The notes beneath the pieces were generated by a model, which was given only the letters and a program-made list of their open reading frames with translations, was not told the origin of the DNA and ran no database searches. A program made the translations under genes and the position numbers. A stretch of DNA of 64,000 nt from Methanosaeta sp. PtaB.Bin039 (GTDB taxonomy: Archaea; Halobacteriota; Methanosarcinia; Methanotrichales; Methanotrichaceae), in the NCBI GenBank assembly GCA_002067795.1, contig MVQI01000082.1, forward strand, positions 62,001 to 126,000, read 5' to 3'. Numbering within the stretch: the first letter of the stretch is position 1; every line of letters starts with the position of its first letter. Positions 31,368 through 39,184 of the stretch are shown here, piece by piece.

Positions 31368-31444
31368 ATCAGGCACGCAAACGTGCTAAATCCTTTTTCA
31401 GACCTGGCGAAAATGATATCCCTCAGTGGGTCGCAGGGCTGGGT

Positions 31445-32008
31445 ATGAAGTTGTGCATGGCCCTTGTGCTGCTGGCAGTGACTGCGTTGCTGCTTGCTGA
31501 CTCGGCATGTGCTGGGTGCGGGCGCTGGGTGGTCAGGGAGACCACAGATTATCTGGACGATCCTGCCTTCGATGCTCTTGCAAAGTCTGCACAGGTCGAG
31601 GACTCTGCCGTCGGCCAAAACCAGAGCGAGGGTCAGTCGCCGGCCGAGCCGTCCGCAAGAGACGAACCGCCAATTGTGCCTGATCCAGATCCTTCCGGCA
31701 AATGGTCGTTGCAATTAAACGGCACCTCCGCAGCCTCGATCGAGCTGATACTCATGAATACCGACGGCCGTGTCGGCGGCTACGGCAACCTCACCGAAGG
31801 CGGCAGCTCTGCCACGGCGATGGTCTCGGGCACCATGTCAGCCGGTTCACTGTCTCTTCAGGTAAGGACAAATGGCAGTCGTCCTCAGCGAATCTACCAG
31901 CTCGATCTGCAGATGGAAGGCGATTCCTTAACCGGCTCGTACGTTCTAACTGTCGGCGGAATCGAAGCCGGGCGAGGCGGAGCTCTGGGAGGAAGATCGG
32001 CCAGCTAG
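31445..32008 (+). CDS. Small exported beta-rich protein
   Basis: A 187-residue protein with a signal peptide (CMALVLLAVTALLLADSACA) and mature start GCGRWVVRETTDY. An acidic, Ser/Pro-rich linker (about 45-85) precedes a C-terminal domain of about 90 residues with regular beta strands: GKWSLQLNGTSAASIELILM, GRVGGYGNLTEGG, SLSLQVRTN and LTGSYVLTVGG. The alternation suggests a small lipocalin-like or jelly-roll barrel, by eye only. Family not recognised. The ATG is preceded by GGGCTGGGT. Same strand and compartment as the neighbouring exported proteins. Confidence 0.65.
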   Translation: MKLCMALVLLAVTALLLADSACAGCGRWVVRETTDYLDDPAFDALAKSAQVEDSAVGQNQSEGQSPAEPSARDEPPIVPDPDPSGKWSLQLNGTSAASIELILMNTDGRVGGYGNLTEGGSSATAMVSGTMSAGSLSLQVRTNGSRPQRIYQLDLQMEGDSLTGSYVLTVGGIEAGRGGALGGRSAS

Positions 32009-32102
32009 CGAGTCCTCCCGATGCGGGGGTCTTAGCCGGGCCGGACCCTCCGGTCAGCCGCGGTTCTAGAGTGGCCGGCGGACTTCCGGATGAGCCTCTA
32101 CG

Positions 32103-32112
32103 AAAATTTATA
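32103..32112 (+). promoter_or_regulatory. TATA box of the KPTY-repeat protein gene
   Basis: aaatttatat lies about 40 nt before ATG 32151, which has GGAGG at 32139-32143. Confidence 0.55.
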
Positions 32113-32150
32113 TGTTGATGGATCATGTGGAGGTCCATGGAGGATCCCAG

Positions 32151-32549
32151 ATGAGAATAGTTAAGTACTGCCTAGTGGTCCTTTCGCTTCTGGGCATGAG
32201 CCTGGTTCTGCCGGCTCTGGCTCAGGATGGGTCGAACCAGGACCAGGTTTATTCTGTTGATAAATACTTCAATCAGAAGCCCACTTACAACATCCTGGAT
32301 AGCGTTAAGGTCAAGCCGACCTATGATGTTGGTTCGTACTTCACCGTCAAGCCAACCTATGACGTCCGCTCTTATGTCCGCACCAGGCCCACTTATGACA
32401 TCCAATCCTATGTCCGCACGAAGCCCACCTACGACATTGAGTCCTATGTGCGGGTCCGCCCGACCTACGATGTTAGATCTTATGGTAAGGCCAAGCCCAC
32501 TTATAATGTGCAGGATTACGTCAAGGTCAAGCCCACTTATGTAATCTGA
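32151..32549 (+). CDS. Exported 12-residue (K/R)PTY tandem-repeat protein
   Basis: A 132-residue protein. A signal peptide (YCLVVLSLLGMSLVLPALA) is followed by QDGSNQDQ and then almost only repeats. The unit is 12 residues, (K/R)PTY(D/N)(V/I)xSYV(R/K)x. Seven full copies (for example KPTYDVRSYVRT, RPTYDIQSYVRT) follow a degenerate first unit, and a half unit KPTYVI ends the protein. Strictly alternating polar/hydrophobic residues suggest a short beta strand per unit, so a beta-solenoid or stacked amyloid-like fibril is conceivable. There is no membrane anchor. ATG 32151 is seven bases after GGAGG; an upstream ATG at 32112 lacks support. No family is recognised. The repeats make it rich in Tyr and basic (pI probably high). 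Confidence 0.85.
   Translation: MRIVKYCLVVLSLLGMSLVLPALAQDGSNQDQVYSVDKYFNQKPTYNILDSVKVKPTYDVGSYFTVKPTYDVRSYVRTRPTYDIQSYVRTKPTYDIESYVRVRPTYDVRSYGKAKPTYNVQDYVKVKPTYVI
32277..32546 (+). repeat. 36-nt tandem repeat array coding for KPTY units
   Basis: Seven and a half 36-nt units with conserved third positions in parts (aagcccacttatgac-like cores). The DNA identity between neighbours suggests recent duplication or gene conversion. Confidence 0.8.
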
Positions 32550-33099
32550 AATTTGGATTTGCTAAATATAATCTATATAATATTTTGCACCTATCTCAGG
32601 TGCTTTTATTCTCTTGTCCTCTGACATTATCCTACGGCTTCATATCCAATGATCGAATGCCCAATGCTCCAATAATGCGCAGTCGTATTATACAAATATA
32701 TGCTATAATATAAGCTATAATACATATACATACACACACATATGTATGTATATGTATGCACATATGCTATAATATTAATACAACTTTTTCCGGGCACGAA
32801 TCGTAACCACAGTGCTGCCCCCCTCCAGTTTAATGTAGTGTTATTTAAAAATTTAATTGAAACTTATTTGGGCGAACGCGAGGCGTCGAGCCCAGTATAT
32901 ATTTATTTAATATAGTTGTTATGCTATTATTCTGGTATTGTCATTTGGACTGATTGGTGCGGCTCTCCATAAGACTGCTATATCTCCGCACTGACCCTTG
33001 ATATCATCTCATTAGTCATGGATAATTCACAATAATGTATATATATAAGATAGAGATCAGAATATTACTATAATTTCAAAGATGAAGGGATGGATAGCA
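32550..33099. other. AT-rich spacer with TA/TG simple sequence
   Basis: About 550 nt, much more AT-rich than its surroundings. At 32716-32770 it is a run of alternating purine-pyrimidine (acacacacatatgtatgta), able to form cruciform or Z-DNA. A TATA stretch at 33035-33046 is the probable promoter of the next gene. No frame looks coding. Confidence 0.6.
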
Positions 33100-34089
33100 A
33101 TGAAGATCTACCTTGACCGGAGCGTGTGGTCTCTCGACAGGATTTTATTCAAATCGATATTTATTTTATCGATAGTTGCGGCCGGATCAGCCATGGCGTT
33201 AGCGGCTGATAATTCGACCCTGGACGAGGAAATTCCAGCGCTCTCCGCTGAGATCTCCCATGGGGGGATATTCTCTCCCCAGCCTTCGGTGTGGATATCA
33301 CCTCCAGACGGAACGACCTTTTCCGACCCGGTGACTCTGACGACTTTTGTGATACTCCCCCCCGAATGCTGCGAGATCGAGAATGTCGAATATAGCATAG
33401 ACAACGATACCAGCTGGACGGAGATTCGAGGTATAAGGCTTACTGGTAACGATATATGGATCGGCTCGGGTTGGTCTCTTGATGGCATATGGGATTCGCT
33501 GTCCAATTCGCTGCATACGATCTACTTCAGGGTGGACATGTCGAAGTCTCCCTATTGCGATAACACTAACTGCGGTCTATATGACAACACTAACTGCGAT
33601 CTCTACTACTTCGACTGGCAGTTCTTCAAGGACACATCTCCGACTCCTGAACCATCCGGGCTTGAGATCCTACAACCAAACGGCGGAGAGGTACTGACCA
33701 GGGCGCCTTTCGATATAATGTGGTCTCTTGCCAATCCAAACGACGTAAAACTGATACTGCTGGAGTATTCCAGGGATGGCGGCAGGAGCTATCAATTGAT
33801 AGACAAGATATTCGGCCCTGCCACGAGATACATATGGAGCTCGCCCCCAATCCAGACCAGCGAGGCCAGGATCAGGGTGACTGCAAAATACGACGACGGG
33901 GAGATCCTCTCCGATGAGAGCGACGAGGACTTCACCATCAAGAGGTACTCCTTCATAGCTGGGCCCCGTCCGGGTTATAGCACCGGTTCCGGATCACGGC
34001 TTGGCTACAGCTTCAAGGCTGGACCCAGGCCGGGATACAGCTTTAAGGCAGGGACCAGACCAGGATACAGTTTCAGGACAGGGCGTTAG
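33100..34089 (+). CDS. Exported Ig-like protein ending in 11-residue RPGYSFKAG tandem repeats
   Basis: About 329 residues. A signal segment (FKSIFILSIVAAGSAMALA) is followed by a first beta-rich domain (PSVWISPPDGTTFSDPVTLT...). A Cys-rich loop with repeated DNTNC comes next, then a second Ig-like domain starting LEILQPNGGEVLTRAPFDIMW, a pattern common in secreted archaeal and bacterial beta-sandwich repeats. The last 47 residues are tandem units, (G)PRPGYSFKAG: AGPRPGYSTGSGSRLGYSFK, AGPRPGYSFKAG, TRPGYSFRTGR. The RP-G-Y core recalls the KPTY repeat of the preceding gene. ATG 33100 has GGGATGG upstream; ATG 33082 is possible. Function unknown; probably a cell-surface or sheath component. Confidence 0.75.
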   Translation: MKIYLDRSVWSLDRILFKSIFILSIVAAGSAMALAADNSTLDEEIPALSAEISHGGIFSPQPSVWISPPDGTTFSDPVTLTTFVILPPECCEIENVEYSIDNDTSWTEIRGIRLTGNDIWIGSGWSLDGIWDSLSNSLHTIYFRVDMSKSPYCDNTNCGLYDNTNCDLYYFDWQFFKDTSPTPEPSGLEILQPNGGEVLTRAPFDIMWSLANPNDVKLILLEYSRDGGRSYQLIDKIFGPATRYIWSSPPIQTSEARIRVTAKYDDGEILSDESDEDFTIKRYSFIAGPRPGYSTGSGSRLGYSFKAGPRPGYSFKAGTRPGYSFRTGR

Positions 34090-34118
34090 GGGAATTTATT
34101 TCCCCTGCACATTTTTTG
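34089..34118 (+). terminator. Hairpin and T-run after the RPGY-repeat gene
   Basis: GGGGAA (34089-34094) pairs with TTCCCC (34100-34105), followed by tgcacattttttgtt. It begins within the last base of the stop codon and fits an intrinsic-type terminator. Confidence 0.7.
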
Positions 34119-34140
34119 TTCTTCCCATCTCAATTCAGGT

Positions 34141-34185
34141 TTCTCAATTGTGAGAATCCCGGGCTTCCAGCCCGCTGGCGGGATT
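34141..34185. promoter_or_regulatory. Two adjacent inverted repeats upstream of the TPR protein gene
   Basis: TTCTCA (34141-34146) pairs with TGAGAA (34151-34156). AATCCCG (34155-34161) pairs with CGGGATT (34179-34185), enclosing an inner hairpin GGGCT/AGCCC. A TATA-like attatatatt follows at about 34200-34209. They may be operators or a bidirectional terminator. Confidence 0.4.
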
Positions 34186-34272
34186 TGGCGAATATGGCAA
34201 ATTATATATTCCTGATCAGTAAATACTTAATTAGTATTGTATTAATGAATATGTAAAGCTGGTGGGATATAC

Positions 34273-35667
34273 TTGGTCCAGGAGAGCACGTCCACTTCGC
34301 GACGGAGATTTGCGGTGCTCGTACTCGCCGCTCTTCTAACATTCGGCTCATTGAGCATGACGGAAACCTCAATGGCACTTGACATAAGAGGTTCCGCAGG
34401 TGCAGCTTGCGAGAGGATATCCGCCCTTGCTGATGATCTCAATGCATCCGACAAGCTGAACCTATTCGGTCGCGAGAGCCGAGTCTCCGAGGAGCTGAGA
34501 AGCATCTTCGATGGTCTCGATTTCAGAGTGGGCCTCGGCTTTCTGAACCCGAATGGATACGAGCTGCCCTTCGCGGGCCTTCTAGATAGGCAATCCGGCG
34601 CGAATCAGTCAGGATGGCAGGAGGGCTACGATCAGGGAAGGAAATCCGGCAGGGATCACGCGGCAACCGATGAGACTGCCGATAGAGGCCGCGAGTACAG
34701 TGAAGGTTTCTTGGCAGGGTACCTGGAGGGTTACCATGCCGAGAAGGGCATCTTTGCCGATCTTTCTGCGAGCGTAGATAAGGCGCCCGACGATCCCGCA
34801 TTTGAGATCCTCCTCACATTGAAGGCATCAAGGTCGGACGGCGCCCCGCTGCCTGAGGCAGACGTCCGGATCACGGCAGCCTGCCAGCAAGGCCAGGTTA
34901 TACCAAGCAGCCAGACCGGACGGACAACCTCGGCCGGAGAGTTCGAGACCATATGGAGGTATACGCTACACGACGGCGTTTCTCTTAGCAACGTCTATGT
35001 CGATTTCTCGGCAAGCGTCAGCATTTCTGGAAAGCAGGCCGAGAAGTCGATATCGGTTAATGTGATCCAGACGGCATCTTCTTCGGAGCGAGCCGGCATG
35101 CAGCAGATGCAATTGTACCAGGTGCCGACGGCGGTCGCTCCGGCATCATCTGATATCATAGAGGTCGATGTATCTACCGCGAGCAGAAAGCCGGAGGCGG
35201 GCGTTGGCGGTTTGGATTCGAGCGTTGCCGGTTCAGCCAGCCTCGACGCAAAATCCGTCAGCAGCTGGTACGAACTTGGCCAGGATGCTTCGGCGCGGGA
35301 GAGCTATCAAGAGGCCATCGGATACTTCGAGAAAGCCATAGTGCAGGATCCCGCATCTGCCATTGCCTGGGAGGGCAAGGGCACGGCGTTGAGCTCGCTT
35401 GGGGACTATCAAGGGGCAATCGATTCGTATCAGATGGCTGCTGAGCTGGATCCCAGGTGGGCTATGCCATGGGGACTCATGGGCGACGCTCTATTTGCCA
35501 TGGAGAGATACGAGGAGGCAGTATCCTCTTACGATAAGGCGATAGCCCTGGAGCCTGACTGGGCGGTTGTTTGGGAGGGCAAGGGATTCGCGCTCGAGGC
35601 TTTGGGGAGGTACGATGAGTCCAAGGTGGCTTTATCGCGGGCATGGGAGCTGGGAGGCAGCCAGTAG
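34273..35667 (+). CDS. Exported TPR-repeat protein
   Basis: A 464-residue protein. An N-terminal basic stretch with SRRRFAVLVLAALLTFGSLS is a signal peptide. Residues about 110-155 hold a Gly/Tyr pattern (GWQEGYDQGRKSGRDHA...EGFLAGYLEGYHAE) of the kind seen in YxxGxxxG helical repeats. A middle beta-rich domain (ADVRITAACQQGQVIPSSQT...FSASVSISGKQAEKSISV) follows. The C-terminal 130 residues are four TPR motifs, for example AWEGKGTALSSLGDYQGAID, PWGLMGDALFAMERYEEAVS and VWEGKGFALEALGRYDESKV. The TTG start at 34273 follows GGTGG by 7-8 bases. A protein-interaction role at the cell surface is likely; partners are unknown. Confidence 0.8.
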   Translation: MVQESTSTSRRRFAVLVLAALLTFGSLSMTETSMALDIRGSAGAACERISALADDLNASDKLNLFGRESRVSEELRSIFDGLDFRVGLGFLNPNGYELPFAGLLDRQSGANQSGWQEGYDQGRKSGRDHAATDETADRGREYSEGFLAGYLEGYHAEKGIFADLSASVDKAPDDPAFEILLTLKASRSDGAPLPEADVRITAACQQGQVIPSSQTGRTTSAGEFETIWRYTLHDGVSLSNVYVDFSASVSISGKQAEKSISVNVIQTASSSERAGMQQMQLYQVPTAVAPASSDIIEVDVSTASRKPEAGVGGLDSSVAGSASLDAKSVSSWYELGQDASARESYQEAIGYFEKAIVQDPASAIAWEGKGTALSSLGDYQGAIDSYQMAAELDPRWAMPWGLMGDALFAMERYEEAVSSYDKAIALEPDWAVVWEGKGFALEALGRYDESKVALSRAWELGGSQ

Positions 35668-35880
35668 CTCCCATCGATCTTTTCCATCGCGTAAGAGTGC
35701 GGGCGTTTTCAAGCATGCCTGCTAAACATCAGGCGCAGATATGATTGCCGATTGTTGGCAGAAAAGGAGCCCGGCATCCCTGAAAAAAAATGCTCCGGCC
35801 GAGGTGGCTCAGCCCCTGGATCCCCCAGATTCGCTGTTCTTTAAAGCCGGCGGCGCCATCTCTTCAAAGGCAGATATTTT

Positions 35881-36288
35881 TCATAGGAACCGCTTGAGCT
35901 GGCTCATCAGGGACGCCTTGGGATAGGCCCCCACCAGGCGGTCGACAGCCCGACCATTTTGGAATACCAGCAATGTGGGAATGGCAGTTATGCCGTACTT
36001 GCGGGAAGTGAGTGGGTTTTTGTCCACATTCAGCTTGCCAAAGACGGCTTTGCCCTTCAGCTCCCGGGCCATATCCTCTATCACCGGTGCAATGGAGCGG
36101 CAGGGTCCACACCACTCGGCCCAACAGTCAACCACAAGCAAGGGGTACTGTCTTATCGCAGCCTCTATGGTGGCATCGCTTATCTCGACCGGCTTGTCCG
36201 GCAGCTCCAGCACAGGGACCTCCGGCTCGCTCAACTGCCTCTTAAGCTGCTCCATCTTCTTCTTTCTTATCTCATCAAGCTCGTCCAT
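35881..36288 (-). CDS. trxA: Thioredoxin with an N-terminal charged extension
   Basis: Thiol-disulphide oxidoreductase of 135 residues. The active site is WAEWCGPCRSIAPV, with the cis-Pro in GITAIPTLLVFQNG. The first 30 residues (MDELDEIRKKKMEQLKRQLS) form a charged helix absent from standard thioredoxins. It resembles the N-terminus of archaeal PDCD5-type proteins and may mediate dimerisation or nucleic-acid binding. It is the last gene of a minus-strand group with DUF1638 and the alanine dehydrogenase-like gene, 5 nt after DUF1638. Confidence 0.93.
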   Translation of the reverse strand: MDELDEIRKKKMEQLKRQLSEPEVPVLELPDKPVEISDATIEAAIRQYPLLVVDCWAEWCGPCRSIAPVIEDMARELKGKAVFGKLNVDKNPLTSRKYGITAIPTLLVFQNGRAVDRLVGAYPKASLMSQLKRFL

Positions 36289-36293
36289 CCTTC

Positions 36294-36863
36294 TCAGCCT
36301 CCAAGACTCCTGGCCGCCTGCCTGATCAGGGAGCTGAAATGCTCCAGGTTGCCTGGCACGACCTCGTATGTCAGCAGGGTGAAATCCAGGAAGTTCAGCA
36401 GGTCGTCCTCGTACTTTGCTGCATTGCCCAGGGTATCGATGAATACCGCTCCCTTGAAGCAGCCCATCTCCAGCCTGGCCTCATCCTGCCCCCATCCGAG
36501 CTGGCGGAAGATATCAGGCCACACCTCTATCCAGCCTGGTGACAGGTAGAAGTATAGGCCACGGGCAGCCCGCCGTTCCACCTCTTCCCTGGTGATGAAG
36601 GCATCTACGCAGTTCTGGCAGTCCAGCAGGGCAGCCCCGTACTCAGCCAGCATCTCCTCCATACGGGGGTGGCAGGCTCCAAAGGCCACAATGGTCCGCT
36701 TTGCCCGGCAGGCTTCCAGGGCATCTCTCAACTTGGACTCCAGGGCATCGAAGCTCACGTGCAGTCCGGGGTCCAGGTAGTGGACCTCCGTGGGAAATCC
36801 CAATGTACCTGCAAGATGTTCGATCTCCGGGCGGAATACGCCGCACGCTATCAGCGCGTACAT
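36294..36863 (-). CDS. DUF1638 family protein
   Basis: A 189-residue protein of the DUF1638 family, common in methanogens and anaerobic bacteria with corrinoid methyl metabolism. Conserved parts seen are ALIACGVFRPEIE, the DPGLHV segment, FGACHPRMEEM with a Cys-His pair, DCQNCVDAF and the LSPGWIEVWP stretch. The cysteines and histidine (C7, CHP, CQNC) could bind a metal, but no activity is established. It sits between the alanine dehydrogenase-like gene and thioredoxin on one strand. Confidence 0.82.
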   Translation of the reverse strand: MYALIACGVFRPEIEHLAGTLGFPTEVHYLDPGLHVSFDALESKLRDALEACRAKRTIVAFGACHPRMEEMLAEYGAALLDCQNCVDAFITREEVERRAARGLYFYLSPGWIEVWPDIFRQLGWGQDEARLEMGCFKGAVFIDTLGNAAKYEDDLLNFLDFTLLTYEVVPGNLEHFSSLIRQAARSLGG

Positions 36864-36898
36864 GCCGCTTTCTCCTGGTCGCTGCCTGTTATTAACGG

Positions 36899-37915
36899 TT
36901 ATCCGATACCTGCCAAGAATGGCATATTCTGGCCAAGTCCCCTCTGCACGGCCCTCTGCAGGACCAGGGAGGCTGCCGCTATGTCAAGGATGGCCAGCCC
37001 GGTGGAATCGAAGATGGTGATCTCCTCCCTGCTTTGTCTTCCGCTCTTCTTCTTGGTCACGATCTCCCCAAGCTCGGCATGGATATCTTCGGGCAGGTAC
37101 TGACCCTTAGATATCGGAACATTGACCTCTCCCGAGTGAATGGCCTGGACCATGTCGTCAACGACCACCCGCGCCTTTCTGAGGATTGCCGGCTCCAGCT
37201 CTTCCTTTCCTTTAGCATCTGCACCGATTGCGTTGATGTGGGTTCCTGGCAAAATCCAGGCTTCCCTCACAACAGGCGTGCGCGATGGTGTGGCCGTGAC
37301 CAGAATATCGCAATCGCAGGCCTCCTCTGCGCTCCGACACTCAACGATCCTGGCCTTCAGAAGATCTCTGGCCTCAGAAGCAAGGGCCCGGCATCTCTCC
37401 GGCGATATGTCGTAAGCCCGCACCTCCTCAAGAGCAAAGAGGCGCGCCAGGGCAGCCATCTGGGTTCGGGCCTGGGCCCCCGCCCCGATTATTCCAAGGC
37501 GCCGGGAATCGGGGCGGGCCATGTACTTGGCAGCGATGCCCCCTGCCGCACCTGTGCGTACTGCGGTCAGGTGGGTCGCTCCCATGACAGCCAGAGGCGC
37601 TCCGGTCTGGACGGAGTTGAGCACGACCAGAGCCATGACGGTCGGCAGACCCTTCTCTGGATTTTTGGGGTGAACATTGACTATCTTTACGCCGGTTGCC
37701 TGATTAAGGAAGGCTGGCATGGTCCGCAGGTCACCTTCGGGATAGTATAGATAGCTCTTTGGCGGCATCTGGGTCCTGCCCATCCCGTGCTCCCGAAAGG
37801 CCTTCTCCACCACGTCCAGGGCTTCGGGCATGGTCAGGGCCGACTTTACCGCCTGCTCGGAGAGCCAGAGCACCTCTATCGGGCCCTTGCCTGGCGCATC
37901 TGCATCTATGCTCAT
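36899..37915 (-). CDS. ala: Alanine dehydrogenase / ornithine cyclodeaminase family protein
   Basis: A 338-residue NAD(P)-binding enzyme of the mu-crystallin/ornithine cyclodeaminase fold. Archaeal members include NAD-dependent alanine dehydrogenase. It has LTMPEALDVVEKAFREH, GVKIVNVHPKNPEKGLPTV, HLTAVRTGAAGGIAAKYMAR, the Rossmann motif LGIIGAGAQARTQ near residue 140, and GADAKGKEELEP. Substrate (alanine, ornithine or another amino acid) cannot be fixed from sequence. It is divergent from the reductase gene at 38011 and heads the DUF1638-trx group. Confidence 0.85.
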   Translation of the reverse strand: MSIDADAPGKGPIEVLWLSEQAVKSALTMPEALDVVEKAFREHGMGRTQMPPKSYLYYPEGDLRTMPAFLNQATGVKIVNVHPKNPEKGLPTVMALVVLNSVQTGAPLAVMGATHLTAVRTGAAGGIAAKYMARPDSRRLGIIGAGAQARTQMAALARLFALEEVRAYDISPERCRALASEARDLLKARIVECRSAEEACDCDILVTATPSRTPVVREAWILPGTHINAIGADAKGKEELEPAILRKARVVVDDMVQAIHSGEVNVPISKGQYLPEDIHAELGEIVTKKKSGRQSREEITIFDSTGLAILDIAAASLVLQRAVQRGLGQNMPFLAGIG

Positions 37916-38010
37916 CTGTCAACGCCTCCTCCACGATATTTCTCCTGTGAGGAGATAGGGTTTTGGCTCAGAAAGGAATATCTCCTGGCCTGTATCCATC
38001 CTGCTCTGTT

Positions 38011-39177
38011 ATGCGCTGCGACGTGGCGGTAATTGGTGCAGGTCCGGCCGGTTCGATGGCTGCAAAGCACGCGGCCAGGACCGGAGCGGAGACTGTCCTG
38101 ATTGAGGAGCATCCGTCCATAGGCCACCCCGTCCAGTGCGCCGGCCTGCTGGGAGTGCAGGCTGTGGAGGCCTCGGAGATCCCCCTGGGCTCGGCGGCCC
38201 TGCATCCGGTGTGCGGCGCTGCGGTCTGGTCTCCAGGAGGAAGGATCCTGCGCTTCAACGCTTCCAGGGTCCGGGCCTGGGTTGTCGATCGCCGTCTCTT
38301 CGACCGGGCTTTGGCTGTGGAGGCGGTGCGGGCCGGAGCCATTCTGCAGGTGCGCTCCCCCGTCCGCCGGATCAGGTCGCAGGGCGATCGCATGGTTCTC
38401 GACATCACTGGCGGCAGAAGCATCTCGGCCCGCGTCGTCGTAACTGCAGAGGGTGTCATGGCCCGTATCGCCAGGCAGGCGGGGATAGGTCCGAGCCATG
38501 TCGTCCTCTCCGGGGCTCAGGCCGATGTCCCCTTTCAGGTGGAGGATGCCGGGCGTGTGGAGGTTCATCTGGGCGTCTCGCCGGGGCTCTTCGCCTGGGT
38601 GATACCCACCGGGCCAGCCTCGGCCAGGGTAGGGCTGTGCGCGGAGGCTTCTGCCTGCCAACACCTTCGCAGGTTTCTCTCCTCGCCCCCAATCTCCAGC
38701 CGACTTCTGGGCTCTCCACTGGGGCTGGTGTTTGGAGGACTGCCCATGGGGCCGCCGGATAGAACCTGGGCGCACGGCGCGATCGCAGTTGGAGATGCGG
38801 CCGGCCAGGTGAAGCCCACTTCAGGGGGCGGGATCTATCCCGGCCTGGTCTCAGCCCGGATAGCCGGCCGGGTGGCGGCAGAGGCTGCCCTGGCTGGCGA
38901 TAATTCTGCAAGCAGGCTTTCTGAGTACGACCGGCTCTGGCGGGAGGAGGTCGGCCGGGAACTGGTTGTAGGTATGCGGCTTTACCGCCTGATGCAGGGA
39001 TTGTCCGCCCGGGAGACTGATCAGCTTTTAGAGCTTCTCTCCCGGCCAAAGGTGGTGAGGGCTATAGAGGAGCACGGCGATATCGACCGTCCCAGCCGTC
39101 TGGTGGCAAGAATGCTGCCGGCTCTGGGTTGGAGCAGCCTCGAGCTGGTCGGATTGCTCCGCCTGGCGCTGCGATGA
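38011..39177 (+). CDS. Geranylgeranyl reductase-family FAD-dependent oxidoreductase
   Basis: A 388-residue flavoprotein. The FAD fold is MRCDVAVIGAGPAGSMAAKH, the family's PxxCxG-like motif appears as GHPVQCAGLLG, and the second FAD motif is AIAVGDAAGQVKPTSGGGIYPGL. Related archaeal enzymes saturate isoprenoid chains of ether lipids or of methanophenazine/menaquinone-type carriers. The overall length and C-terminus fit digeranylgeranylglycerophospholipid-reductase relatives, but the substrate is not certain. ATG 38011 immediately precedes the Rossmann fold; a TTG at 37963 adds an unrelated N-terminus. Convergent with rad50 (7 nt apart). Confidence 0.85.
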   Translation: MRCDVAVIGAGPAGSMAAKHAARTGAETVLIEEHPSIGHPVQCAGLLGVQAVEASEIPLGSAALHPVCGAAVWSPGGRILRFNASRVRAWVVDRRLFDRALAVEAVRAGAILQVRSPVRRIRSQGDRMVLDITGGRSISARVVVTAEGVMARIARQAGIGPSHVVLSGAQADVPFQVEDAGRVEVHLGVSPGLFAWVIPTGPASARVGLCAEASACQHLRRFLSSPPISSRLLGSPLGLVFGGLPMGPPDRTWAHGAIAVGDAAGQVKPTSGGGIYPGLVSARIAGRVAAEAALAGDNSASRLSEYDRLWREEVGRELVVGMRLYRLMQGLSARETDQLLELLSRPKVVRAIEEHGDIDRPSRLVARMLPALGWSSLELVGLLRLALR

Positions 39178-39184
39178 ATCCAGC

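Noticed and set aside
32260-32549. CRISPR-like array (regular 36-nt spacing)
   Set aside because: The period is exactly 12 codons in frame, with no unique spacers; it is a coding repeat.
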